Origin: Plantago elongata
Taxonomy: Eukaryota; Streptophyta; Magnoliopsida; Lamiales; Plantaginaceae
Length of the DNA stretch: 64,000 nt
Assembly (NCBI GenBank): GCA_036897095.1
Contig: JAYMSP010000117.1
Span: 1-64,000 of the forward strand
Reading direction: 5' to 3'
Shown: positions 35,391-47,949 of the stretch, piece by piece
Position numbering within the stretch: position 1 is the first letter of the stretch
Layout: each line of letters opens with the position of its first letter
Position numbers and translations under genes: made by a program
Notes under the pieces: generated by a model
Databases searched by the model: none
Seen by the model: the letters and a program-made list of their open reading frames with translations, nothing else
What the model was told of the DNA's origin: nothing

Positions 35391-37852
35391 ATGCAAAGCT
35401 TGTTATCTCGCAAACCATGGCGCCTAATGAGTTCATCAAATCTGCCCAATTCCAATCTTGCACGAAGATGCTACGGTCTCATTCCCATGGTCATCGAGCA
35501 CTCCTCCAGAGGCGAGCGAGCTTACGACATCTTCTCACGCCTCCTGAAGGAGCGCATCATCTGCATCAACGGCCCCATTTCCGATGAAACCTCACACGTC
35601 GTCGTTGCTCAGCTCCTTTTCCTCGAGTCCGAGAACCCCTCCAAGCCGATTAACATGTATCTCAATTCACCTGGTGGAGCTGTCACTGCTGGTAATTTAT
35701 CATTGCTCAATCCCAATTTGATGTGTACCTTTTTGTTAATGTGATTTGAGGGCTTGTGGTTTCAATTTGGAAGTATTTTGGAGAAATTGTGAGTGTATGG
35801 TATTTCTAAATGCTAGAAAGAACTGATTTTTACTATGAATTTCACATTAAATTATGTCGAACCACGCTGAACGGTTATGGATGGGATAGGTTGAGTGTGG
35901 TGAGGATTGATTAAGGTCTTGTGTCTGTGTGTGTTTCTAACTACTAGTATAAAATAGAAAGATTTGAGGCACTCTGCAGATGTTAGTTCTGCATATATAT
36001 ATAGATAGCTTAGTGTGGTTAGCTTCACTAAAAATCTGGAATCTTGTAGTAGATTGTGGAAGGAAAGGAGTTGCTTAGTTAGACGTGGAATTGTGTTATG
36101 GGGAATTTACTAGCTCCTTGGTTAATCAGGCTCCGCAATAAATATCTTCCAGGGTACATATCTGGGGTGTCTGTTTCATGGAAAAACTCAGATTTTTGGT
36201 CTAAAAGTAGTGTCAAGTGCCCATATTCATCTTGGGTGTTGATTGTCTGACACGTGTATGCAATGGTTATTGAAGAGTTGGGGTAACACAGTTTAGCTCC
36301 AAATGATTGTTTCCTCAAACAATTCCATTGGGCTTCTTTATTGCCTTCCAGCAGAGGGTTTTTACTTTTTACTACTAATTTGGGCTTCTGAATGGTTTGT
36401 CTACAGTTAATTAGTTAAAAAATGGAACCTTTCCGAAAGGATTATGGAATGTTGGAATTAATTACTATCCTATGCTACTACATTCAGGATAGTGAAAACT
36501 TAAGCGAAAGAAATGGAGTGTCCTTCACAATCTATTCACTTTTTGCTAGCTTAATGGTGTGTTCTGTGTAGCTAGTGATTCTTCTTATCTTCTTCAATCA
36601 AATTTGAATTGCAGCTTTCTTACATGTACATTCTGTTGCCCTGTATAATTTTATATAACGATGACTATGGACTACATGGGACTTATTCAGTAATAGTAAC
36701 TCTTATTTTGTTTTAGTCTACGTTTCTGGCCTAGAGTATTCAACCTGCGTACTATAATTATTATATAGTATTATAAAGATTTTCTAAACTTTCCAGAATT
36801 TCCTAATGAATACCAAATGGTGGAAAACAATATATTCTACTGTAGTATTTATTTCTTTCCCCCTATTTTCTTTTCTTTTCCGCCATTTTCCCTCGAGCCA
36901 AATGAAGCCTAATGGTCAATACTTTAATAATTTATAAAGAGGACCCGTACTTTACATAAGAAGAGTGGTGACAATATTAAACTATTGAGCATTAATTGCA
37001 TTTTTTTAACACTATATTTGGTAGCCGGGCCCTTTCACATGTGATCTTTCTCTCGGCTGAGGATACAAATTACAAGACAAGTAACACAATTCACTTTTAA
37101 CATCTGGAAACTTGAGTAGCAGCCAATGCAATTGGAACTTCTTGGAGCTCTTCACAGTTTGTTACCACAGAGCTAATCACATGCATAAATCTGTGCGGTC
37201 AATGTATAAACTTTTTGAAGAATGAATTTGCATTGGAATAGTACCTGTTTGTAAATTATTGAACTATTGATCTTTTTTTACTTTTCCGAAAACTGTCCTA
37301 CGTTTAGCAAAGTATGTACTGTGTTTACACTGCACTTTATAAATGACTACGACATCTTCATTTTTTATTCATAATTTCTGTCACATGGTATTTGATTGAT
37401 ATGCGAGTTTTTTGGTGGATTCCGTCTACACAGGTCTTGCTATCTATGATACTATGCAGTACATCCGATCTCCGATCAATACCATCTGTCTAGGTCAGGC
37501 TGCATCAATGGGTTCTCTTCTCTTGGCTGCTGGTGCAAAGGGTCAAAGGCGGTCTCTTCCAAACGCTACAATCATGATTCATCAGCCTTCAGGTGGGTAT
37601 AGCGGACAGGCAAAGGACATTAGCATCCACACAAAGCAAATAATTCGTGTTTGGGATGCTTTGAATGAACTTTACTGTAAGCATACTGGACAGCCTCTTG
37701 ATGTAATCCAGAAGAATATGGATCGTGACTATTTCATGACAGCTCAAGAGGCAAAAGAATTTGGCATCATTGACGAAGTGATGGATGAGAGGCCAATAGC
37801 CCTTGTTACTGATGCTGTATCAAATGAGGGAAAAGATAAGGGTTCAAGTTAG
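35391..37852 (+). CDS. CLPP2: Mitochondrial ClpP protease subunit (CLPP2 type)
   Basis: Exons 35391-35691 and 37434-37852 give 239 residues. The start ATG opens an Arg/Ser-rich mitochondrial presequence ([17 protein letters not shown]). The protease body begins near [20 protein letters not shown]. Catalytic Ser125 lies in GQAASMGS, His150 in MIHQPSGG and Asp199 in MDRD; their spacing matches E. coli ClpP. The gene product forms two stacked seven-subunit rings that degrade proteins unfolded by ClpX in the mitochondrial matrix. Ending and sequence match the nuclear Arabidopsis gene At5g23140 (CLPP2, also called NCLPP7). The single 1.74 kb intron splits the Gly codon after GGAVTA. No defects seen. 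Confidence 0.95.
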
Positions 37853-40584
37853 ATATCAGCGTAAGATAGTGTCTGTTTACCCTTCTGTTTTCGCCCTTTT
37901 GATGTAGTCGTTTTCATGAGTAACTTATTTGATTCCCATTTTAGCCAGATCATAAGCTAAACATGTATACATGTTTGCATCGATACATATTATTTTTTCT
38001 GACTGCTTTCTTTCGATTTAATATTATGGAATCATTTTTACCCTGCATTTAAATCCATAATTATGCATGATTCGTGCTTCCAATTCTTTTAATGTGTAAT
38101 CGCGAAACTATATAATTCCATGACTTGGTGACAAAGTCTATGCTATTATGGGGATTGTCTGCAGGCATCTGTTTTCCTACCTTGCCTGATCCTTCAACAC
38201 CACTGTGTAGTGTGTACCCCGTTATATGAGAAAATTCTACTATCTTTGGTATTCTCTTATTTATGACCTGCCACTAATTTTTAAGCAGAATACCGTTCCC
38301 ATGTTGTGTTTTTGCTTCTAAGGTACTGTTCATCAGTTTTGCTGTGAAAAGGTAGCTATGAAAAGTAGCTGGATAGATATATATTTATTTTTTCTAAAGA
38401 AACTAACTTGATTAGCTTCTTAAACCAGTTAGCTTGTTTGAAAAGCTGTGCATTTACATAATGAGTTTTTTATTAAAGAAAATTTCATGGAGCTGAAAAT
38501 CTATTGCCTAACTGATTTCTTGTACATGTTTCTACCACCTCAAAACAAATAGAAAAAGATTTTCTTACACCAAAAGTCATTGTTCAAAATTACATGTATT
38601 ATTTACTAAATCTTTAAAATTCAAACTTAGACAGAATAATTCAAACCTGGGGATCTCTTAAATGAAGGCTGCGTTCTTTTTAACTAAAATTTACTGGACT
38701 AGACTTGAACAAGGTATGAATTATAAATTAGCCGAGTCGAACTGAATTGGATTAAACTGAATTGATTTTTAATTAAAAAAAAATACAATCTAATTATATT
38801 ATCGTTATTTTCATTTGGAGCAATAAACTTGCAAGTCGATGTCATGACTTATATTATATCTTAGACCATTTTAATGTTGTTCTTTGGAAGTATTGATTCC
38901 ACACTCTAAACCAAACGTGTCATACTGCCATGAATTTGGGAGTTCAAATTTTACATGCCTTTCTATTCTTTAAGCAACGCATTATGTGCACTGAAAGATG
39001 CTTAAAATGACCTTTAGTTAGTACCATAGTATACTTAAATTACACTTAATAAAAGTAATCATGCACTAACCAAATACTTCACTTTACACCTATGGATCAT
39101 CTTTCATGGTAATGAGAAGCTGAATATGTACTTGAAAAGAGCAGACTCAGATTAGATGTCAGCTTTCTATGCTTGAGTTCATGTCTGAGTTTTGCATGAG
39201 TTTCATATAGTTTGATATGAATTTCATCTTTTAATAATATTGAGGTCCATATTTCTTTAAATATCATATAATAATAGTTTGTAAGTTTAGAAACTCAAAG
39301 TGGAAGGTTCAATACTACTCCCTAAGACCCGAAGAACTTCATATTTATCATTTTTATTCGTCCCATAGAATTTCATACATTACTAAAAAATGAAGTTACT
39401 TCACCACTAATAAATAACTAACAATCTCCACTTAACTTATGTATTACTATTTTTACCACTAAAAAGTGCACTTCCCCCCACCTTTTTTATTTTTTATAAT
39501 TATTTTAACTTTTCGCATAAAACTGTACGTCAATCCTAATATATATAGTTATACGGGACGAATGAAGTAGCATTTATAGACTTTTGTCCATCATGTACTA
39601 TCAATTCTTACTAAAGCATTGATTACCTATAAATAACATATACTCCATTCATTTCAACTACAATAGATCTTATCTTTTAACTATTATGCGGACAATTGTC
39701 TTCGATTTTAATAAAAAATTACTCTAAAACAAATGTCAAAACAAGCCAAATTCTTTTACGAAGGGTTTTAAACCAGCAAGATCATTATCCATTACTTAAA
39801 TATATATGTGTTGCAAATTAGATTTCAAAAACATTACATTGGTACCGCTCTTTTTTCACTTTAACCTAAAATTGACAGTCTCCTTACGAAAAAACTGTTA
39901 GAAATCGAGCGGTTATAACTGAACTATTCGTCCAAGTTAACAAATACTCTTATTTTGTCAACCAAAAGTTAAAACTAAAAGAGTAGAGTTATCCCCTTTA
40001 ATTCAGAATTATCCAGTCTGCCAATCTTCCGATTACATCCTTTTTATTAAAATCTCATGACGAGCAAATCTGACTTACCCACCCGATTTTTCAAGTTGAA
40101 TGTCATTCTTTCACATCAATCCTTATATGTAATTTTTAACCTCTTCTTATTGAATCAAAATATATGGCTAATAAAATCATAAAATTAACAATATGGAAAA
40201 TCAAAATATTCCAACATAAACAAGTCAACTATTTGGTAGCATGTGGTAGATATGTAGAAAAGAGATTAGTATAGTATATTTAACAAGATTTGACATTTAT
40301 TTAGGAGATCTTCACCAAATTCACGTTTTATTTAAATCCACAACATAAATTACAAAAAGTTTTATAGAGAGAGATAAAATAAGGGCACAGGTCGTCGTCA
40401 CTCCTCTCAGCCAGATCTGCCACCGCCCCTTTCCACCACCACCAAATCCACCTCTTCTTCACTCTCCCAACCTCCCATTTTTCCCTAATCAGATTCAATT
40501 CCCAATAACTTGATTCAATCAAATGCAGAGGTTTATCACCCCTTAGCTTTTTTTTCCAATCCCTTTTTTGCCATTTTTTTTCTG
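37853..40584. other. Spacer between ClpP and LysM genes, with MITE remains
   Basis: Includes a CAGTT-family remnant at about 38665-38770, an AGCTTGTT-rich scrap at 38390-38500 and a Stowaway element at 39318-39567. The final 200 bases (CCACCACCACC and CT runs) are the LysM leader. No gene found. Confidence 0.45.
39318..39567. mobile_element. Stowaway MITE, 250 bp, with TA target duplication
   Basis: The left end CTCCCTAAGACCCG and the right end, read backwards as CTTCATTCGTCCCG, are both flanked by TA, as expected for Tc1/mariner insertions. The inner words CTTCATATTTATC and TTTCATACATTA are usual for this family. It encodes nothing. Confidence 0.72.
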
Positions 40585-43037
40585 ATGGAAAATGGGAGGA
40601 GGAGTAATGGAGAAACAGATCGCCTGATGTTCAGATCTTCCTCGCCGTCGAAATCAGTTTATTCATCTCCGCCGCACTCCGGCGTGAATTACATTATTCA
40701 CGATGTGACCAAATTCGATACCCTAGCTGGTGTCGCTATCAAATACGGCGTTGAGGTGCGGTTTATCAGTTAAAAATCTTATCTTTGAGCTGTTATTAAT
40801 TTTTGTTGCGTTGGTAACTAGGTCTGTGAATGGGTTTCACTTTATGTGTAAGGGTTTTTGTCGGTTTTCCCAATTGGGTTTTTTTAGCAGTATTTTAGGT
40901 TTTGTTTAGTAACGGTGTGAGGAATTATCTGTCCTGTGATGCTGGAGAAATTAATATTGTATTTTGATTTATCGGAAGATGACAAATACTAGTGCCTTTT
41001 TGTTTCCTTGACTAATATAAGGAGTGGAGTTTTTATGCTATTAGTAGATGAGGTGAGTTATGATGATTTTATGCCGTAAATGCTCGAACTTGTTTGATCG
41101 AGCTAGGATAACTATTAGATTGATATATATCAGAATGTTGGAGAAAGATTTAGTCTAACATTATTTGTCGTATAGCTTCGAAATGCTGGTGTTTTATGTG
41201 TTTGTTGTTGATGAGATTCTGCTTTATAATGAGCTAGGTGGCTGACATAAAGAGGCTGAATGGGTTGGTGACTGATTCTCAAATGTTCGGTTTAAAGAAC
41301 CTCAGAATACCATGTCCTGGGAGGCATCCTCCTTCACCCATCTTGTGCAACGGTCATGACACTCCTGAAAGGTGCGCGTGCCTTATCATTCTTGTTAAAT
41401 GCGCTCTTGTCGTTTTGTTTCGCTGTTGTTAAGCTGTCCCTCTATTGATTGCAGCTGTCTTTCTATTACTTACTACTGCACTATTCTATCTCGGATATTC
41501 CTTTTCTTTATTTTACAGTTAGAGTGAACTCTTTTGCTTAGAAGAAAAAATGAGTACTTTGGTCTGCACTTGATTTTTCTTTAAAAAGATCATTTGTAAC
41601 GTTCCTAAAGTTCTGAAGTGCATACAATTATTGGAAATGCTTTTTGTGTAATGTTCCCAAAGTAGATTATTGGATGGATGCATTGTTTCCACATGAGCCA
41701 CACTGGAACACACCTGTAGGGGTCATGCATCCCAGAGATGCATTTGTTATATGTATATTTGTGTTTTGAATACTTAGATTGATCATTTTGCTGTTATTAG
41801 TTGGCTTGCAACATTGTGAATTCTTAATGGTGGTTTGAGCTAACTGGTACCAAGCCATTTCAGCTCAGAACTGACTGGTTTATTAACATTAAAGAGTATA
41901 ACTTTGACACTGATTGATTATATGCTAGCCCTTAGCCTTAACAGATATACAGAGCGATTCTGACATAGACCAGAGAATGATTCCCTTTTGCATTTTCTGT
42001 TCCTTGCACAGAAAGAATTTGTTTTGCACTGTCATTATAGGCACTCCTGCGTGTGTGTGCTTGTGCTTTTGTTTTAGTTTTGAGCAGCTATGAATTATCT
42101 CTTTGACCTCTCTAACATTATACTTGTACACAATCCTTCTTCCTTGGACCTTCTGGTAGAAGGCAACTGTTGAAGTAGGGATTTTTGCATCTTTCCATCC
42201 AACGAACAATCAAATTACCTCCGAATACCCTAATTTGATATGCCATGCAGGCCAAGCAGCTCAGAGAAGGCCCCATCTGTCCGTAGGCACTCTGATTTAT
42301 TTGATTCATTTCAGTCATTGAAGTTGGATTCTTCTCCTGATAGGAAAGTATCTCCAGCCATGAGCAGCTTACAGGGGTACTACGGTCTTAGGCCCGACCA
42401 AAGCCCTGCAGCAGAAGGTTTTGAAATGTCTGTGTACCGAAAAGGAGGATCTCATAGTGTAGAAAATGGATTATTTGGCACATCATCTTCTAAATCTGCT
42501 CCACCACTGAGCCACAATAGAAAATCCAGAACCTTACTTGATCTGGCTTCACATAATGGTGATCTAAATCCACATCTGTCAGAGCAAAATGGCGACTCTG
42601 GTAGATGGCTTGATAAATTATTACAAAGGTATCAGAAATCTGAGGCTGCTCCTCGGACACCAGAAAAGCTTCTGAAGGAGGACAATAGCAATGGCAGTGC
42701 GGTTTCAGCAATTACGGGCCAAAGGTTGGCTCTTAGGCCCAAGTCAGCCAGCAGAACTAGTTCGGGTGGAATTAATGGGGATGCAAATGGACATAGTCCA
42801 AGTCCCTTGGTCTTGGGAGATTCTTCGGTCTCCAACAGTCTTAGTGGAGTAAGGAAGTCATCAAGTACGTCAAGTTTGCAGGAAACAGATAATGGTGCAT
42901 TATCGTCCATATGGCCAACGTCAAGGTGGAATTTGAAGCCCGATTTTCAGGCTCTTTCAACAGCAGCTATTGCTAGGCCAATCTTTGATGGGTTACCTAA
43001 GCCTACCATTCGAAAGAACAAAGCAGCACTCGATTAG
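40585..43037 (+). CDS. LysM-domain protein, intracellular type
   Basis: Exons 40585-40755, 41238-41371 and 42251-43037 with matching phases give 363 residues. The start is ATG 40585, the first in the exon. A single LysM domain spans about residues 35-82 (NYIIHDVTKFDTLAGVAIKY, then DIKRLNGLVTD and GLKNLRIP). No signal peptide or membrane span precedes it, so it is not a cell-surface chitin receptor; the remaining ~280 residues are Ser-rich, low-complexity and probably disordered, ending IARPIFDGLPKPTIRKNKAALD, a conserved tail of this small plant family. The Arabidopsis relatives are At5g08200/At5g23130, and the latter sits beside CLPP2, as here. Function is unknown; LysM folds usually bind N-acetylglucosamine polymers, but that is not shown for this group. 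Confidence 0.88.
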
Positions 43038-44356
43038 TCAGATCCTTTACCCATAAGTTTATTCTTTCTTTTGCAAAACTAGTCCAGGTCATTATTTGTG
43101 AATGATACATAACGGAGAAGAATCTGGATTAGACTATGAATGGAAGCAACATGTTGCGAATTGGACGCAACTTGGCTATTGTTTTGGTGCAAAATGGTAA
43201 TCACACCCTATGCAGTCAGACAGAGAGATTGGAACGGGGAACTTGGTTTTATTGTGCTCTGTTAGATCATGCACATGATATTATGGACATTGATAGGAAA
43301 TGTATATTGGATACTGAGAGAATCTGTTTATTTTGGTTAACAGGGGAGGGAAAAGAGATTTATTATACATGTATTATATGATCAATATATATTCTTTTAG
43401 CTCTAATTATATGAGTTCCTCCATCTTAAGACTTAACTGTTTGCGTTTTCGAATTATTTGTTACTTTATGTTCCAGAAGCACTGTTTTGCTCAGTGCACC
43501 TGTGGGCATAACATCTAGTGGTATGGTATTTGAATAGTCGACAAAATTCGCCCTTAGCTACTTCACTTGAGTTGAAAAAAGGTGCTAGTTCCATAAATCG
43601 AGTGCTCAAATCTAGGCAAATTGGGTGCTCAATTTCTTGCTGGTTGGTATTTAGAATATCATAAAGTGGTTCCTTGTGCGTTCCGAGACTTTGATAGACG
43701 GCAGGTAGTAGTTCTGACTGCAAATCTTGCTTGGTGTACTATATTTTGCTGTGCACAAATTCGGAAGATTGCCTTTTTCATTTCAACTTTTTTCGGTCAA
43801 TCATATTATAATATAACTTTGATTAAACATAATCTATTTACGTTTTACGTTAATTTGAAGTTGAAGTTGAACTAAAGAAAAGTTGAAATAGAAAATGTAA
43901 GACAATAGGAAAAAATACACGACAGTAATCTGTAATTCAACCCAAATAATGTTGGGTTTTCAAACCCAAGCCCACAATTCTAATTGGGTAAGTCTAAAAC
44001 TTTATTTACCAATACTTTTTAATTAGATTTTCGGCTTAAAAATTTATTACGTGAATGTTTAACTTTTTAAACAAGTTAGCTGGTTTAATAAGTTAATCTA
44101 ATTAGCTTGTTAAAATAAAAATTATATAACTAAATACATCTTCAGCTAATTTTGCTAAACCTAGTATATGACCAAACCCAACTTAAAACACACAAACCCA
44201 CATTTCTTGATTGAAAATCTAAATTGGGCCGGGCAGTGTAAAACCCGTCAATACATCAATTGGGTGTCTCTTCTTCTCTACATCTTTTGATTCTTTTCTT
44301 CCAAAGAATGCCCACCACCTGTTCGACAAATTGCTCCAGCCATTTTTAGTGCCAAC
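43038..44356. other. Spacer between LysM and PPR genes
   Basis: The first ~400 bases are probably LysM 3' UTR. 44040-44160 holds AGTTAGCTGG and CAGCTAATTTTGC words like those at 15255-15365. The last 100 bases are the PPR leader. No gene. Confidence 0.4.
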
Positions 44357-46030
44357 ATGCTTCGTCAACTTTCACTTCGGTACGCCTTGTCCGGTTGTGC
44401 TAACAAACTGCTGAGGAATGTATGCTGCAGCTGCCACCACCACCTGGTTCCACCTGCTTCTTCGTATGTCTACTCAACATTGGCATCGCCTAGAGCTGCA
44501 TTTTCACATGCTTCGTTGTTCTTGAATAAGATTCTGAGGCCATTTTCGACTTTCGACTCTGCGGGATCGGAGATTGTGCCCCATGCTACTGGAGGTGATG
44601 ATGATGTGTCTGGTAAGGTGTATAACACAATGTTGGAGTACTTGAAATCCGTGGATAAAATGGAGGATGCTCTTAGTAAACTATGCCTTGAAGTTAGATT
44701 GACGACAGCCTTGGTGGTCGAGGTACTAGAAAGGCTTTGTTTCGAGGAGGAAGTGGCGTTCTGGTTCTTCACTTGGGCGGGGCGTCAAGAAAACTATAGT
44801 CATGATAATAAAGTATATGATGTTATGATGGACATTTTGTCGAATACCAAGTACAATGTGGAGCAGTTTCGCATTGTTCGTCAACTTTTGGAATACAAGA
44901 GGAGACACGCCAAGAGTTCGGTTCCTGTTGAGGTTCTCTTGCCAATTTTGAGAAATTATACCGAGAAACATTTAGAGCAGTTTGAGAAGAAGAAAAATAT
45001 AAGGGTTAAGATGCAACCAGAAATTTATGCGTTTAATTTACTGTTGGAAGCTTTATGCAAGTGCTATCTTGTTGAGGATGCAGATCAAATGCTTCTGAAG
45101 GTGAAAAGCAAGCTGAAGCCTAATTCGTATACGTATAATATATTGTTTTTTGGCTGGTGCAGAGTAATGAACCCGAAAAGAGCAATGACTGTGATGAAAG
45201 ATATGATCAAGATGGGTTATAAGCCTGATAAGTTCGCCTATAACACTGCGATTGATACTTTCTGCAGAGCAGGGATGTTGACTGAGGCTGCTGAGCTTTT
45301 GGAGTTTATGAAAACAAATGGCTCGACTACGTCGTCTCCAACTGCACAGACTTATGCTACTATGATAATAGCATTTGCCAAAAATGATAGGATGGAGGAG
45401 TGTTTTGAAACATTATCAGATATGATACGTAGTGGTTCGCTTCCTGATGTGTCTACTTACAAAGCACTAATAGAAGGTATGTGTTTCAGTGATAAAACTG
45501 AGGCTGCTTATAAATTTCTGGAAGAGATGGGAAAAATGGGTTACCCTCCTGATATCGTCACATACAATTTATTTCTTAAGGTTCTGTGCGATGATAAGAA
45601 TAGGGATGGGGCACTTCGACTGTACGAGAAAATGCTCGAGGTGGGTTGCATGCCAAGTGTGCAAACATACAACATTTTGATTGAAATGTATTTTGGCATG
45701 GGTGATCCCGATGGTGCTTTTGATGTTTGGGCTAAAATAGACAAATTGGGCTGTTCTAGGGGTGTTGAAACATACTGTTTGATGATTGAAGGGCTCTTCA
45801 GGTGCGGTAATACAAAGGATGCGAGTTTACTTGTGGATGAAGTTATAAATAGGGGTATGAAGCTGCCATACACGAAATTTGATATCATCTTGAAGCAGAT
45901 CTCCACATGTGGTGATCTTAATGCAATCCATAGATTGTCAGAGCACATGAGGAGATTCTACGACCCTGCAATGGCACGTCATTTGGCTTTAACTCGGGAA
46001 CGAAAAAGCAGAATCTTCAGTGGCAAGTAG
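44357..46030 (+). CDS. P-class PPR protein, probably mitochondrial
   Basis: Intronless gene for 557 residues starting at ATG 44357. The first ~60 residues are rich in R, S, L and A with few acidic residues, as in a mitochondrial presequence. A helical linker (YNTMLEYLKSVDKMEDAL, then EEEVAFWFFTWAGRQ) matches the N-terminal region of a well-known group of plant mitochondrial P-class PPR proteins. About nine PPR motifs run from residue ~215 to ~500, with PNSYTYNILFFGWCRV, PDKFAYNTAIDTFCRAG, PDVSTYKALIEGMCFS, PDIVTYNLFLKVLCDD and PSVQTYNILIEMYFGMG readily seen. The tail is basic (RERKSRIFSGK). Such proteins bind organellar transcripts and help maturation or stability; no RNA target can be read off here. 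No breaks. Confidence 0.92.
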   Translation: MLRQLSLRYALSGCANKLLRNVCCSCHHHLVPPASSYVYSTLASPRAAFSHASLFLNKILRPFSTFDSAGSEIVPHATGGDDDVSGKVYNTMLEYLKSVDKMEDALSKLCLEVRLTTALVVEVLERLCFEEEVAFWFFTWAGRQENYSHDNKVYDVMMDILSNTKYNVEQFRIVRQLLEYKRRHAKSSVPVEVLLPILRNYTEKHLEQFEKKKNIRVKMQPEIYAFNLLLEALCKCYLVEDADQMLLKVKSKLKPNSYTYNILFFGWCRVMNPKRAMTVMKDMIKMGYKPDKFAYNTAIDTFCRAGMLTEAAELLEFMKTNGSTTSSPTAQTYATMIIAFAKNDRMEECFETLSDMIRSGSLPDVSTYKALIEGMCFSDKTEAAYKFLEEMGKMGYPPDIVTYNLFLKVLCDDKNRDGALRLYEKMLEVGCMPSVQTYNILIEMYFGMGDPDGAFDVWAKIDKLGCSRGVETYCLMIEGLFRCGNTKDASLLVDEVINRGMKLPYTKFDIILKQISTCGDLNAIHRLSEHMRRFYDPAMARHLALTRERKSRIFSGK

Positions 46031-46456
46031 ACATAGCGTCTGTCATCTTCATGAGCAAGGTATTAGCATGATTGTCCATGATGTTATGTAGACCTCCTGA
46101 AAAATAATTATAGTCGTGGTGGTGTTCACATAGACGCCTCCTATTTGATGATGCCTTTGTGTAGACAGTGACACTGTATCTGGAATTCGACATTTTAGAT
46201 TCTGTGGCAATGAGTAACAGTGAAGTTGTATCTGCTGAAATTTTCAAATGGCTGAATTGGATATTAAGATTGAAAAGTATCCGGCAGCATAAATCTTGAC
46301 AAGGACTGTCAAATTAGAAACCAAATGGAAAAGTTTCCTTTCAAGAAGCCGGCAGGCCAAGATTTTATTGCCGGCCTAATCACATTTTCTAATTGCATGT
46401 ACCTCTCAACCACTACATATACATAATATCATTCTTGACCATTTTGTCTCCAAAAC
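46031..46456. other. Short spacer: PPR 3' UTR and kinase promoter
   Basis: No gene seen. A CCGGCAGGCC/GGCCGGC-containing patch at 46350-46378 precedes the kinase start by ~80 bases. Confidence 0.4.
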
Positions 46457-47949
46457 ATGGAGATTTACTCGGATGAGATAGCTGATGGCCTAGAATCTCC
46501 AAACTCTGCCTCAACTACTAGCATCCATGGTGATTATGTGAAGTTAGTCAACAATCTTGCTGATAGTACTTGCAGGACAACCTCTTCATCGAGCGTCGGG
46601 TCCAATGCATCCGAAAGTTTGAAACCAACCAAGGATGTTTCAGAAGCCGGTGCGCTCCGGCTAGATGACATCCGGTTTGTCCAAAGGTTAGGGAGTGGCG
46701 ACATAGGCACTGTGTATCTTGTGGAGCTGAAAGGACACACAGGCCATTTGTTTGCAGCTAAGGTAATGTGTAAAGAAGAGTTAGCAAGTAGGAACAAAGA
46801 GGGTCGAGCCGGAGTGGAGAAGGAAATTCTTGAGATGTTGGATCATCCATTTTTGCCCTCCCTTTATGCAACACTGGAATCCCCAAGATGGTCCTGCTTG
46901 TTAACAGAGTTTTGCCCCGGTGGTGACCTTCACATTCTCCGGCAACGACAACCAGAGAGGAGATTTGATGAAGATGCAGTAAGGTGAGATTATTTTGTTC
47001 CATCAGAATCTGATCTTCCTCTTGGTTCAACTAATAAGCAGTACAGTATTACATAGCTCATGTCATTTCACATTGTATGATATATTTAAAATTCCTTTAC
47101 CCAGAAACTATGAAATAATCCGAAGTGGTGACCTGCAGGTTTTATGCATCCGAAGTTGTGGCTGCTCTAGAGTACTTACACATGCTAGGCATCGTTTATC
47201 GAGATCTAAAGCCCGAAAACGTTCTAGTTCGTGCAGATGGTCATATAATGCTGACTGATTTCGACCTCTCACTGAAATGCAATAACTCAACATCCTCAGC
47301 ACATATTGTGTATGATGATCAACCACGGTCAAGAAGATCCCATCCTTCACCCTACAACCCCAGCACCAAGTTTTCAATGTCATCATGTATATTACCAAGA
47401 TGTGTCATACCACACGTTCCTTCCTGCTTCCACCCTAGCCGCAAGAAAAGGCGCCCTACCAATATCGGGAGGCCTAAAGTAGTCGCGGAGCCTATAGAAG
47501 CTAGGTCGATGTCTTTTGTCGGAACCCACGAGTACCTGGCACCGGAAATCGTGACCGGAGAAGGGCACGGAAATGGAGTGGATTGGTGGACTTTAGGGAT
47601 CTTTATATATGAACTTTTATATGGAGTAACACCCTTTAGAGGGAGAGACAATGAGTTCACCTTATCAAACATTGTGGCTCGTGGGTTGGAATTTCCAAAG
47701 GAACCAATAGTTTCAGGCTCATTCAAGAAGTTGATAAGTGAGCTACTTAACAAGAATCCTTCAAAGAGAATGGGGTCTATGATGGGAGCCACTGCAATTA
47801 AGCACCATCCTTTCTTTGAAGGTGTCAATTGGTCTCTCTTGAGATGCACTAAGCCTCCATATGTTCCTGATCCCTTCAAGTTAAGAGACCTTGATGTTAC
47901 ATGTGATGATGATGATGATCAAGTTGATGCTGATGTAGATTATTTTTGA
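46457..47949 (+). CDS. AGC-VIII protein kinase, PINOID2 (AGC3) type
   Basis: Exons 46457-46983 and 47139-47949 give 445 residues. After a Ser/Thr-rich leader of ~65 residues, the glycine loop GSGDIGTV is at 79-86 and the ATP-anchoring Lys at 102. The catalytic loop YRDLKPEN is at 196-203. The magnesium motif reads DFD (216-218) in place of DFG, a hallmark of plant AGC-VIII kinases. A basic insert of about 90 residues with several Arg/Lys runs, thought to set membrane location in this group, precedes the activation segment [13 protein letters not shown]. The protein ends DVDYF, a variant of the C-terminal hydrophobic PIF motif that docks PDK1. PID/PID2/WAG kinases phosphorylate PIN auxin carriers. 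The [12 protein letters not shown]...RQRQPERRF wording is closest to PID2; I infer rather than prove this. The single intron is at the conserved AR|FYA site. Confidence 0.88.

Noticed and set aside
39640-39720. Second Stowaway-like end (ATACTCCATTCATTTCAAC)
   Set aside because: Only one loosely matching end and no partner; not enough to call an element.
45541-45948. Antisense frame of 135 codons in the second PPR gene
   Set aside because: Shadow of the PPR coding strand; repeats of the sense strand explain the lack of stops.
47352-47879. 175-codon antisense frame inside the kinase gene
   Set aside because: A mirror of the conserved kinase exon on the other strand; no independent motif or splice structure.
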